Position numbers and translations under genes: made by a program
Notes under the pieces: model-generated
What the model was told of the DNA's origin: nothing
Seen by the model: the letters and a program-made list of their open reading frames with translations, nothing else
Databases searched by the model: none
Shown: piece after piece, positions 25,682-37,419 of the stretch
Layout of the letters: each line of letters opens with the position of its first letter
How positions within the stretch are numbered: the stretch's first letter is position 1
Origin: Nymphaea colorata
Lineage: Eukaryota; Streptophyta; Magnoliopsida; Nymphaeales; Nymphaeaceae
Assembly: GCF_008831285.2 (NCBI RefSeq)
Contig: NC_045150.1
Span: forward strand, 6,338,001 to 6,402,000
DNA: 64,000 nt
Reading direction: 5' to 3'

Positions 25682-25876
25682 AGACTGGGGGAAATTTTTA
25701 TTGAGAGGTTGACAAGTATTTTCAAAATTCTTATAGTAGGCAAACAATATCTTTCAAAATTTTTATTGGGGCCAAATTGAAAATTTTCAACATTATGTAA
25801 GTGGTAAAGTTTGTTTTTTTTTTTCAAAATCTGAGGAGGGGCCATGGCCTCGGTTGGCCCCCCAGGCTCCGCCCTT
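25682..25876. mobile_element. MITE-like short element, copy F
   Basis: GGGGAAATTTTTATTGAGAGG opens an AT-rich interior with repeated TTTTCAAAATT motifs. It ends GGGGCCATGGCCTCGG, GGCCCCCCAGGCTCCGCCCTT. It directly adjoins the TIR element at 25267-25681, so one may have inserted beside or into the other. Confidence 0.5.
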
Positions 25877-26065
25877 TGATCATGAGATGAAATTGGAGAT
25901 GCCGATCGACTCAAGATGTGCATGGATCGTTCGGAACCACAATGCCTCATTGTTGCTTTGAGTAAACTCCAGCACTACTCCTTGAAAGTCCTCACCTAAG
26001 CGTACCCTGGTGCGCCGTTTTGTTTGAAATTAGTGAGTGGTACATGGTTAAGTAGTGGTTGCTTT

Positions 26066-26072
26066 AAAAAAT

Positions 26073-26136
<64 letters not shown>
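26066..26136. repeat. (TA)n microsatellite
   Basis: About 70 bp of nearly uninterrupted TA. Confidence 0.95.
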
Positions 26137-26139
<3 letters not shown>

Positions 26140-26256
26140 AGGTTTTTAAAAAATCAATTACACAACTCATTCACATTAAGGAAGTGCTAGAGGATATTTA
26201 TGTATATATACCAAACCACAAGCTAGCAGTTCTGGAAAATGGGAAGAACTGTCAGC

Positions 26257-26430
26257 AGTGTCGGAGCCAGATATTTCTGGCCAAGGGCAGCTAAGAACTT
26301 AAATTTTAAACTTTAAGGGGCACCTGTATGTAATGTGTAAAAAACTTAATAAGGTACCAATACATAAACACCCCAATTTTTGTGGGCTGGTGCGAGCAAT
26401 TGCACACACCAGCCCATGCCTGGCTCGCCC
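26257..26430. mobile_element. MITE-like short element, copy G
   Basis: Starts CAGTGTCGGAGCCAGATATTT, contains AAGGGGCACCTGTATGTAA, the palindromic GGGCTGGTGCGAGCAATTG, CACACACCAGCCC core, and ends near GCCTGGCTCGCC. It is among the best-preserved copies. Confidence 0.55.
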
Positions 26431-26525
26431 GCTGGATGAACAGCTCGGCCATGCTGCAAATTTAAACTGTAAACAGCTCGTTCCATTTTCTAAGGTCTCC
26501 GACTTGAGCAGGCTCAGAATGATCA

Positions 26526-26660
26526 GTGTTTGTTTGTACCAAGGCACTGGGAATGCGTGCACATAGAGAAACATGGACGAAGTCTCAGTATGGTTTGTGT
26601 TTGTTTGTTCCAAGGCACTGGGCATGCATGGACAGAATAACATGGACAAAGTCTACTTCA
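26526..26660. repeat. 71-bp imperfect tandem duplication
   Basis: GTGTTTGTTTGTACCAAGGC at 26526 recurs as GTGTTTGTTTGTTCCAAGGC at 26597, and CATGGAC(G/A)AAGTCT follows in each copy. The second copy is slightly shorter. Confidence 0.75.
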
Positions 26661-27125
26661 ATTTATGCTATTACCCTGAGGTTCATGATTTTCGGTGAGC
26701 AGTAGGGAATCCCACCGGGCAAGTGAGAGGCCAAAGCCCCACCTTCTTCCCCCCTTCTCCCAGAATCCACAGCTGCGTCGTGACCTAGGTGGTCATATGA
26801 CACATCTTTCAACTCGAATATCACACATGCTAACATTACAGTTCAAAAGTATAGTACCTATGGGAATCGAACTGAGGACGTGTCATCCATATGTCACTCA
26901 GGTCCAGCTATGCTTGCACACATCAGGATCCCTGCAGTGCATACTTACAGTTACTGCCAGCTCCAGCTCGAGCCCGCTAATTTTACTCACAAAAATAATT
27001 GCCTTGTCACCAACTTCCTATCCTATCTTTGCTTGCATCCCGAGCTGGCTAGTATAACTCATGGCACAAGTTGACCAACAACAATAGGCCACGATAAAGC
27101 GTTCCAAATTATATAATGAAAAAAT

Positions 27126-27227
<102 letters not shown>

Positions 27228-28169
27228 GTGCTTGTACGTTGCTAATTCCAGGCAACCGTTACACGAGGTAAGGGGTTCCCTAGCCATAGTGGGCTTCTCC
27301 AAAATGGGTCGCTTGAGTGGCTACAACTTTCTATCCCATAAACATATTTAAAGAAGGTAAAGCTATTTGATCCTCCTAACTATACTATAGGCTTGACAAT
27401 GACATCCACTAGCACCTAGCTAACTTGCGTGCTTCAGTCCTCGTCACACCATTTATAGCAACAAACTTAGTGTGATTCTTCACACTCACACTCATACCTG
27501 AAAAAAATGGTGAGAGAGAGAGAGAGAGATGTTAGGTAATGATGCATGAATATATATAAGAATCTACCGTAGCCAAGCTACCTAACTCAAATTTGGCATC
27601 ATTTACTTCATAGAATGGAGTATGGATCATCAATTCCTCTGCAGAAGCAATCAAAGATTAGCATAAACTTAGCCTCATTTACACAAACTATTCAAAATTT
27701 CATACTTTTCTTAATGGATCAATTCAATAAGCATGAGTTAGATCTCATTGAAAATGTGCTTCTCGGACTTTGGATCAGATCTATCTATAGTGGGGTGTAT
27801 TGAAGGAAATGTGATCAAAGAGGATGTGATGAGTGGCGGGTATGATAAGAACAAGTAAATCTGAATGGCAAGATTATCAAAGTGGATAAGGAAAGACAAG
27901 CTAACATATCACTTCCATAAGTGCTGATCTTGATAAAAATGGGAAGCAGGCCTCCTGTATTCCTTTTCCTCCATCCAAGAATGGCGTAAATCTGTTGCAA
28001 ATGTATCATCTGTTGAGAAAGGCAGTTCCTTTTGTAACATTGTTGATACAAAGTAATCCTCACTTTCTTGCTTGATTTGAAATAGATAGTCAGAACAATG
28101 GATGCAAGCTAACACCGTTGAAAAAAATTAGTTCCTTTTTTGTTTTCGCTTTGCAACATCAAAACTTTT

Positions 28170-29075
28170 TTGACAAATTCATTTTAGCGGGAAATGTGAA
28201 CTCTGGTGGCAGCTCACAGTCACCATCTTCCAACAACTTTTCTTTCTTAGGTTCCAAGTAATCTTCATTGCTTCAGAGCTACCAAGGTAACAATCTACAA
28301 GTGTTTGATATGGGGGTTTCAGTTCAAGCATAATCTTCTCATATATGATCTTCTTGGGTATGTTGATGGATCAAAACTTTTTTCTCCAATGACAATCAAC
28401 TGTGTTTTTGGTTCTAACCCAGATTTCATGGTTTGGCAAAAACTTGATCAATTGTTGCTTAGTTGGGGACTTGAACCAACCCATTCACAGTCAAGTTGTT
28501 GGCCTCTCTTCCTCGTATTTTATTTGGAACATTCTAAGGGAAAGGTATACCACCCACTCTAGATGGAAAAAATGCAATTGAAATCTTAATTGCAAGATAT
28601 CCAAAAGGGATCGATAATGAGTATCAATCAGTATGTATTAATGGCCAAAAATATTATGGTTCAGTTGTTGCATTGCTGGCAAGCCCATCTCTAAAAAAGA
28701 TTTGGCAATGACATTACTTAAAGGTCTACCAAATAAAAACTCAGCCTTTTAATGTTTCAAAACTAGGCTCGAATAGATGTCGATGACTGAACTACATAGT
28801 CTTCTTCTTTGTCTAATAATCTCACAATTATAATCTTGATGAATCTGTTAATATTAGCCTTATAGCAATTTTGTTTAATTACAACATGCCATATATATGA
28901 TAATAGAGGGTAGATTTATGAAAATTAACCATGGATTTTGGTATAGAAGAAGAGGTTCTAGAGGAAAGAGACAAAGGATAAAGGCATGACAGTCACAACA
29001 ATGATGGGGACTCCTAAGCATTTTGTCAACTTTGTGAAAAGCTAGGGCACTTATCTCAGCATAAATGCTGCCTGT
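28170..29075 (+). mobile_element. Ty1/copia gag remnant
   Basis: Degenerate gag-like frames include LLGYVDGSKLFSP (about 28340-28385) and DFMVWQKLDQLLLSWGL (about 28420-28475), which match the conserved gag segment of plant copia elements (residue order ..GxxDGS..W..DQ.LLSW..). Near 29022-29066 a zinc-knuckle-like CQLCEKLGHLSQHKC follows, one residue longer than the standard CX2CX4HX4C spacing. Frames are broken by stops and shifts. No LTRs were found. It is non-functional. Confidence 0.6.
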
Positions 29076-29170
29076 TGCCTTCTTTTTCTGCCCACAATTC
29101 AAAAATCAATTATCAGACTTAAGTATACTCTACCTCTCATAACATGCCTACTGAAATGGTTAGAGATACA

Positions 29171-29358
29171 AATTGGCAGTGGCGGAGCTACATGTAGGTA
29201 GGTGTAGGCTGTTGTCAACACCAGCTTCATAAAAATATTTATTTTCGTATTGGTACTTGAAAAAATTTGCTCATTTATATACAGTGGTGCCCGTTAAGAT
29301 ATGAGCATTTTCTAAGTAGTGCCCCTCATCCCAAAATTTCGAGCTCCACCACTGCCAT
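29171..29358. mobile_element. MITE-like short element, copy H, with clear inverted ends
   Basis: The left end GGCAGTGGCGGAGCT and the right end (complement) GGCAGTGGTGGAGCT match at 14 of 15 bases. ATT flanks both sides, so the target duplication may be 3 bp. If the element instead starts CAGTGG, the duplication is unclear. The interior has the family's TGTAGGCTGTTGTCAACACCAG core and AAGTAGTGCCCCTCA part. It appears inserted among decayed copia sequence. Confidence 0.65.
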
Positions 29359-30329
29359 TGGTATTCATCCTCAAGAGCCACACTCGCACATAATTAGCCA
29401 GCTATCACATTTGGGTACATGTGAGGAATACCAAGGCAATAACTCTCACAAGCTCAGCAATAGGTCTGGTTTGAATATATCTCATATTGGAATTTCTTTT
29501 TCAATAGCAAATTTGCTTTAAAAGACACCCTTGCATGTGCTTGAGATCTATATATTTTGTGAACACATGCTTTAGGCAGGTAAAATCAGGCGGTCGTGAG
29601 CATCAGCATCAATCAACATGGAGTAGAATCTCATGTAGGGTGTGAGCAAGGCCAACCGTCTCCCAAGGCATTTGGGCATTGCATTAGTGCCATTTGAGTC
29701 AAGAGATTGACAATTTTCAGGACAATTGATATTCTGGCTTGGCACTATCTTTTTTCATTTTGTGGGCTTTTTACCTTTTGACAGTAATTTTTCTGAAACT
29801 AGTTGTATTTGCATAACCACATTTTCTCATTGTTCTAAGAGTGCAAAAATGAAACACAAGATTCATGAAGACGTGCAGCAAGTCACTGCTCCTTCATATG
29901 ACATTTGCAGCCGATATGTAATGGTAAAAACACAAGCATATGACTATTTATCTTTTAAATGCTAAATGGCCACGTTGGTACTTTCTTTTTGCTTTGTGGC
30001 AAGTTCTCCGGCAACCACCATGTATTTTTCTTGAACCGCTTGGATTCTAGCGTCATTTATGAATTATGTAGCATGTTACATTGTTGTATGGTATAATAAA
30101 TCTTTTGTTTATGATATGTATGTCATATATATGTTAAAAGTGTCACTTTTTGATGTTGTTTGAAAGATGTAGGATTATTCAAATAAAATGTTTAGGTACT
30201 TATTTAAAAGATTGCATGACGAGCTACACAATAAGTATTTTTTGCATGAATCAAAAATCAAATTTTTTAAATTTAACATTGATCATATTAAAGTTGGTTG
30301 TATAAATTTATTAAAAGATAAATAATTAA

Positions 30330-30720
30330 ACTTGGATTACAAAAAGAATAGGCAGTTTGGAATATGTAACTGGTGTGAAGCAATTTTTTGACTATATTGT
30401 TGCACATAATGCAATAGTGAATGGAAGAATGAGATGTCATTGTGTAAGCCCTCGGGCTGCTAAAGATGTCTTCAATCACATCATATGTAATGGTTTTATA
30501 CAAATTTATCTTTGTTGAGAGTATCATGGAGAGAGAAGAAGTTCACATGAATATGAATTGGAAATAGTTGTGAAAAACATTCAAGGGTTGCTATCAGACA
30601 TGTTTCATTTACAACCAAATGCATCATCTTTTCATATGACAGATAGTAAGTTAGATGGTCAGATCAATGATGATTATGAAAGATTGATTAAAGATAACAT
30701 CCACTATATCTAGGGTACAA
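30330..30720 (+). mobile_element. CACTA (En/Spm) transposase-associated domain remnant
   Basis: One frame reads WITKRIGSLEYVTGVKQFFD, then VNGRMRCHC, AAKDVFNHIICNGFIQIY, an in-frame stop, then EYHGERRSSHEYELE. The order (YxxGVxxFxxF.., G+xRCPC-like, V..HL.C.GF, Y.W..HGE) is that of the plant transposase-associated domain found N-terminal in CACTA transposases. At least one in-frame stop disables it. No transposase core domain was recognised downstream. Confidence 0.6.
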
Positions 30721-31189
30721 CAGTTTTACGAATATGAGTCTTTTAATACAGTTGTTTTATATAAAAATTTATGTGGGTGACCAACAAAAACTTTTGTTTG
30801 TTGCTTGGGTTATTAATAGACTCATTTTCTACAAGAGTAGAACAACCGTAATCCATTTATGAGGCAAACAAGATCATTGGAGAGTTAAGATTTGATTGCC
30901 AAAAAAATTGATGTGTTCTAATAATCATATGTTGTTCAAGAAGGAATATGCAATGAAAGATACATGTGATAAATGTGGTACTTCGTGGTGGAAGGAAAAT
31001 GATGATGAACAGACGATGACCATTGTAGTCCTATAAGAAATTGTTCCACCATGATAAGCACAACTCTTATACATTGTCCCTTCTACCCTATCAAAAAAGA
31101 ACTGAGACCCTTCCACCACAACAAAAGCTCAAACTGTCCCCATTTGCCTAAGGTTGACTACATTACCTAACAACAAAAGGATGAAAGAC

Positions 31190-31320
31190 AAAAGAAAAGT
31201 CTATGTTATAATTGTGATGAAAAATGGTTTAATGGTCATAAGTGCAAGGATCTTAGGGTATTTTTTATGAAAGATATTGAGGAAGAAGACATAGAATCCT
31301 CAACAGAATTGTCCTAAGAA
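31190..31320 (+). mobile_element. Ty3/gypsy gag zinc-knuckle remnant
   Basis: The frame reads KKSLCYNCDEKWFNGHKCKD then RVFFMKDIEEEDIESS. CYxCDEKWxxGHKCK is the signature of plant Ty3/gypsy gag C-termini, followed by the usual acidic linker. A stop follows at about 31314. It is isolated from other gypsy domains. Confidence 0.65.
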
Positions 31321-31489
31321 GAATAAAGGAAATTTAGGAGTATGAACAAGGTGAAATTGAAGTATGTCCTATCATACCTTAATGAAGATATCGAAGCCAA
31401 ACTTTATAAGGGCTAAAGGACAAGAAAAAAAGATGGATGTGCTACTGATATGAGTTCCATCATAATTTTGTAGGGGAAGGTGCCAAGTC

Positions 31490-31587
31490 GATTGACTATG
31501 TTCCAAAAAGCACACTTTAACTTTGAAGTCATTGTATGGATTGACTATGTTCCAAAAAGCACACTTTAACTTTGAAGTCATTGTATG
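31490..31587. repeat. Perfect 49-bp tandem duplication
   Basis: The 49 bp starting GATTGACTATGTTCCAAAAA at 31490 are repeated without mismatch from 31539 to 31587. The perfect identity suggests a recent event. Confidence 0.95.
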
Positions 31588-31702
31588 CAATGGCACTGAG
31601 TCACAATATCTATCAAATATGCAGGGGCATCAATCTAAAACGTCCAATATGAAATGGATTTGTATGACTAATCTATAAATGGATCAATATAGCTTTGAGA
31701 AT

Positions 31703-31990
31703 CACTACAATAATTTTAACATTTAGCAATGTAAGACCTATATGTGTTGCTATGTATTGAGCCTTTAGCAACGAAGTCGACAATTCATCATAAATGGGAG
31801 AGAGTACCATGAGATAAGTAACAAAACAATCTCTTTGTTACTATAGAGGTCAATGTCTAAATTTAGTTAACAAATTTTTTGTAAATGTGATGAAAAGTAA
31901 CAAAATTTATTTGTGTTACTAATTGTTCATCAATTATCAACCAATTCATGTTTTTGTTGCTGGAGGTCACTATTTATTTTACTCAATTCA
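31703..31990 (+). mobile_element. Candidate CACTA-type terminus with GTTACTAA/TTAGTAAC motifs
   Basis: CACTACAATAATTTTAACAT at 31703 resembles a CACTA terminus and is followed by TTTAGCAATG, TTTAGCAACG and repeated GTAACAAAATTTATTTGTGT-like text. Related GTTACTAA/TAGTAACA text recurs at 36800-37140. The two could be the ends of one decayed element or separate fragments. Confidence 0.4.
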
Positions 31991-31999
31991 TGGCAGCGT

Positions 32000-32109
32000 G
32001 AAACCTTAGTGTGATTTGCTATTTCCTGCCAAAATTAGGGCATTGCTACCTACCAATGAGGGTTTTTCCCAAACTGATCGGTGCCACATCACGTACTTAT
32101 GAAGTTTCT

Positions 32110-32140
<31 letters not shown>

Positions 32141-33782
32141 GGATGCCATTGGCATTTTGCTCCTTGCCATGAGCTCTGATGATTTGATGTTTTTTTGAAT
32201 TGACTGATTCCATCATCATCGGGTGGTGGCCTTCCGTGGCAATATTTCAATGTCAGTGTAAAGGATCGGTGGCACCAACATACTGTGGGTTTCTGCATCA
32301 TCAGGATAAGAGGTTTGGAAGTGCTTGGAAGAGGAGGAAGAGAGGAGGTAGTCAATGTCCATGTTAGGGTTTCTATAGCATCATCATTAGGCTGAGTTGA
32401 ACTAGCAATCTCTCTCTCTTTCTTTTTGTTTTAACTATTTTTTGGGCAATGGTAGGTTGTTTGGTGTGCATTGTCATCTACCAACAACTAAATTGCATCT
32501 TCCTCTTATTAGCCATTGCTCTACCCATTGTCATCTTCAGCTTCTTCTTTGTTACCTTCTTTTTGGTAATCTCTCTCTCTCTCTCTGCTTTCTCGGTGGG
32601 TATATTGAATTTGCTGGTTTTCTTCTACTTACTGCCTTTGTATTGCCTCATCTTGAACTATGGATTAGTTTTGTATCTTGTTTTGAAATTTATTTAGATA
32701 TTTGCCATTTTGGTATCCCTTAATTTAATACGATCAACAAAACTATGCCACTTATGGTCGAAAAAATTATGGACATCGCTGGAGCCATAATTTAATAAAC
32801 CAACTGTTTGCATCTCAAAATTTTCATTGGTTTTGGAGTGTTGCAGAAAAATAAGGTTTTGTTTTGAAATAGGAAAGAAAGAGGCTCACCCGTCGGTATG
32901 AGGATCGACCGTTTCCGGCCCCTTTACCAGAGATAATCAACCCAAGGGCTATGTTTATCATTGATGCATTTTGTTTGAACTTAAACATCTTTTTTATTCT
33001 ATATGTGGTGTAGAAAAATATTGAAAGTTTGATGTTTCAAATTATTAAAAAGATTCTTGAAGAGTTGCTTGAGAATGTGAAATATTTTGGGGGAAAAGTA
33101 GAAGGAAATCCTTATGAATATCATTCAAAAAGCTTGAAAAATCATTTTAGTGTTCTCTTAAAACTTTAAGTAAGTTTGAGATTTTGCTCTAATTCGGTTA
33201 CCACCTACTTAGAGTTTCATATCATCTTGCTTAAGTTCTCTTAGAGATGTGATTGTGCTCATTTGTGATATTAAGTGAATATGAATGCATGAATGCATTG
33301 ATCCTATATGATTAAAAAATAATAAGGCATTCCTACCATGACATTCATCTACATGCATTCCTACCATAACATACATATAAGATTTTTATTTTCTTAATTA
33401 TTATATATATATATATATATGAAAGAAAAGTTTTTGAAAATAGATTGGAGTTGTAGACCATCAAGTATGATTCCAATATTAGATCATTACTTGGTTTGTG
33501 GTCTTGATGAAGTTGGCAAATGAAAAATTAAAATCTTAAATGATAAGAGTAACATATTGAAAGAATAAAAAAGATAAAAGACTACATCCCAAGAGAGATA
33601 TAGGAAAAGAAAGAGAGAAAGAGATCTTGAAAATCATAAAATCAAATATTTTAAAACAAAGAGATACATATTCGTATACATATATGAAAGCTTACGAAAA
33701 TGATATTTAGTTCAAGTAGAGAAGAGAAGATCATTTTAGAAAGAGATAGAGAAATTTTTAAAATGGAACACACACACATACA

Positions 33783-33876
<94 letters not shown>

Positions 33877-36780
33877 GTACGCGAGAGTTAAAAAAAAACA
33901 TATGTTTTTTTTCATAAAGAGATAAAGATAAAGAAAGGTATTCATGTATAAGTATACATATATAACATGTATATACATACATGTCTTTATGAGAATAAAA
34001 ATCAAGGAATGAAAACAACCGACTTCAAGTTTGATGTGCGTCGGAGGGAAGCTTGGACTCATGCAAGAGTCTAAGCTAAGTCTATAAGGCCGCATTAGAA
34101 GGTTTCTTTTGAAAATGTTTTGGAAAATATTATTTACATAAACATATAATGTTGTTATTTGGTTTGTCATAAGGGATATATTTCTTCTACCGTTGGGTAT
34201 GGAAAAACAAGCAATATAATGAAGCACTCGTTAGGGTTCCTAATTGGTTGATTAGGAAGGAAACTAGTGCAAAATGACATGCAAATGCATATCAACATGT
34301 ACATTTTCGTAAGGGTTTTTTCTGGGTTGGACAAGTCCCAACCTCAAGAATCACAAGAAGAAATCTCAACCCCAAATACTCATTCTCACTGTCCATTTGC
34401 TCATTGATTAAGAGAAGATTAGAATATCATGCATGAACATCATTTCAAGCATGAATGATGAATGAAGACAATATAGTAAGTATATTTTTGGAAATAAATG
34501 AAGAAATGAAATTTATTCTGTCATGCTCATACTCCCGGTACACTCAAGAGTAGCTCTTGATTCTGGATAGAAAATCATTTCAGCTTTCTTGCACGGCCAT
34601 GGGGAGGTGGGAAGAGGGAAAGAGTTTTTCACTTACCTTGTGTAGGAGAGGGATGCCTTCTTTACCGCCTTGATCTCTTCCTGCATCTTACAGTCTATTC
34701 CTCACAAATCATTGTACGTCAATGAATGATGAATATCTCCGTTTATATGGGAATTCATTGGCTTCATCCACCTACCCATTTCCTTTGTAGAACTCTAATG
34801 ATACCCCCAACAATAAATTTTGGGTAGTTCTCTTCTTTTACTTTCCAACTCCAGACATAAAGACAACTGGTTCAATTTGCATTCTAGACATCATGGACAT
34901 AATTTCTCTTGACACAAATTATTCAAGTGTTCATAAAGTCCTGCCATGTGCTTATATTGCAAAAATGACAAGCTTGTTTGCAATCATGAGTGAGTAATAC
35001 CTTTAGGGTCAATTTTTTCTAATTTCATTTTTTGAATTTATGATGGATGGTGATTGAAGGGTACAAGAGAATGGTATCCCATTATGCCCATCTATTTGCC
35101 ATTTGGTATTTGTTAGATACAAACATGCAAAATAATATTAATTTTTTTGGAAAAAAAATGAGATGTACTTACCTTTTCTTTTAACTTCTCAAACTGCTCC
35201 AGAAACAAATAGGACATTCATCAACAATGAGAAAGCTTTGGTGTTTATTAAATCTTGGCATTTTTGGAACGTAAATTTTGACTATGTACCTTTCCTTCCC
35301 TAATATTGTTCAAGCTTTGCTCCAATTGGACCTCTACCACTTGGAAACACAACTGTGTTTCAAAATTTGTCCTTGGAAACCATATGCAATATAGGAGAAA
35401 AATATGAAGACTATTTGTCTGTGGTAATATGTAAACTCCTTTTTGAGATCTCTAGCCACTCAACCTTTTTTGCCATGTTAGCAGCTTCATGCCTCCACTG
35501 CTACATTACAAGTATGATTTATGTAAAGTAATCAAGAAAATTATGAAGGACAATTACATTTTCTATGAACTGAGTGTGACAATGTCATGCATGTTCCAGT
35601 AAGACACCAAAAGTTCATAGTGACAACTACTGTTTGAGATTCATAAATATATACATGATGGGTGCTTTCTAGTGGACTAGAGAAAATTAAGATGGGTGTG
35701 CTTTTTTGCATGACCAGGGAATTAAGATGAGTGATTTTGTTCGAACTTTTTCACTAATGGAACTAAGATGACTGTCATATTACTTAGCATGGAGGCTTTC
35801 CTTTCCACTGCGAGAGTGGCCAAAGGGGGATGCAAATTACTTGTTGTGGTTTAGACCTTGTTTTCTTTGGACGGACCATGATTAAATGAACATTCATGAG
35901 TAACTGACATAGTACATGGTATCCCATTTCTGCCAATCTCTCTGCATGTTGGTAGCATTAGAAATGGATGGAGTGCAATAACTTAATAACCAACTTCTAC
36001 ATTCAAGGGTAACATTTGATGCATCAACCATTTGACCACATTGTTAGCAGATTATTCTCAAATAAGCTGTTTCTTCTTCCATGATGAACAAGGTAGCAGA
36101 AGATTGTTTGCAAGCTTGGTCAAATGAATGCGGCTCAAGGAGAGGAGGCCTTCATCTTGGAGAAGTATCTAATATGATCTCAAATAGAATATAAAGCTGC
36201 AGTGACAAAAAAAAATATGAATGTGATCATCTAGAGTATGTGGCTTGGATTTAACTTCCAGGAAAAAACTGTTCATAGTTGAGAACTACAAATAAAAGCC
36301 TTCAAGTCAAAAAGCAATTCTCAGCATGTTTTTCTAAATATAAAGGTACATATAATGGGATTGCAGCCTGACAAGTCTGAATTATCTGCCAAATTCATGA
36401 AAGGGCATAATGGGGACTGAAGAATCTTGATGTTTTAGATTGTTCATGTGGCTCTTCTTGTATGTATCATCTGCATATATACATGATGCAGAGATGGTAT
36501 TATGTCAACTCCAACTGATTTCTGCTGCCATACAAGAGCATGTGTGTCTTTGCTTTACCCTTTCAATGCTGGAGTGAGGACGCATCATTCTTACCATTTA
36601 AGAATCATACAGGCTCGACTTAATATCTTCGTAAGTATACCCCTCTTGTTAACATATTTTTATAACCAATAAGAGTAAAAACGCTAAAGGTTTTTTAACA
36701 TGTTTTTGCTTGTTTCATTTCTTTCTTGTTTCTTGTGTTAATAGTCTCTTGTAATTAGGGAATAAGGTTGCCATCTCACG
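32000..36780. other. Intergenic; no gene recognised
   Basis: Apart from CT-rich microsatellites (32105-32140, 32565-32590) and the (TA)n tract at 33788-33875, I see no recognisable protein or RNA gene. The hydrophobic short frame at 32442-32723 is low-complexity and has no family match that I know. Confidence 0.45.
33773..33876. repeat. Long (TA)n microsatellite with CA leader
   Basis: A short CACACAC stretch is followed by about 88 bp of uninterrupted TA at 33788-33875. A smaller (TA)n tract lies at about 33405-33420. Confidence 0.95.
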
Positions 36781-36789
36781 AAGCAAGCT

Positions 36790-37140
36790 TTTTTTTTTTT
36801 GTAAAAAATTAGTAACACATATTTTGTTACTAATAGTCCATTCAGTAATGCATACTCATGTTGAAAAATGTGAACAATTTGCAACATCTAAATTCCTTAC
36901 TGAAGCCCAAATTGCTTCATGCAAACCATGAATTTGCAGCATAAATTTTTCATTGTTATAGACAATTTGTAAGAAAACATCTTCATTGGTGATACTGGAT
37001 CATTAGTAACAAAAATGAAATTTCATTGCCAATGGATTCAGCGTCACAACTTTTAGTAACAGATGTTGTCACATACTATTTTCGTTGGTAAAGATATTTA
37101 GTAATGAAAATCCTGTGTTACTAAAGGTTGATTATCTTGC
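36790..37140. mobile_element. TAGTAACA/GTTACTAA repeat fragment (CACTA-related?)
   Basis: Several TTAGTAACA, TTTGTTACTAAT and TTAGTAATG motifs in both orientations resemble the 31850-31960 region. There is no GTAGTG terminus nearby, so the class is inferred only. Confidence 0.3.
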
Positions 37141-37419
37141 AGCCAACATATTAGCTTAAGACAAATTGGTTGCTTGAGATTCTAACAAAGATGTTTATAA
37201 CCTTCCTAATTGATGGAAGTGACATTATTCACACATAGTGGAACCCACTAGAATGATGCATGAATTATTGACATTGTCCCAAACTTCTATTTAGGTTTGT
37301 AAAAGGAATTAAGTTGACTAGCTCAAAAAGTTGGAGAATAACCATAAATTGAGTAATGGCTATAAGATAAAGCCATATTTTAACTACTAATTATACAATA
37401 TGTGATATAATATACAACA

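Noticed and set aside
33736-34227. 163-aa and shorter frames rich in Tyr-Ile repeats
   Set aside because: They are translations of the (TA)n microsatellite and its flanks.
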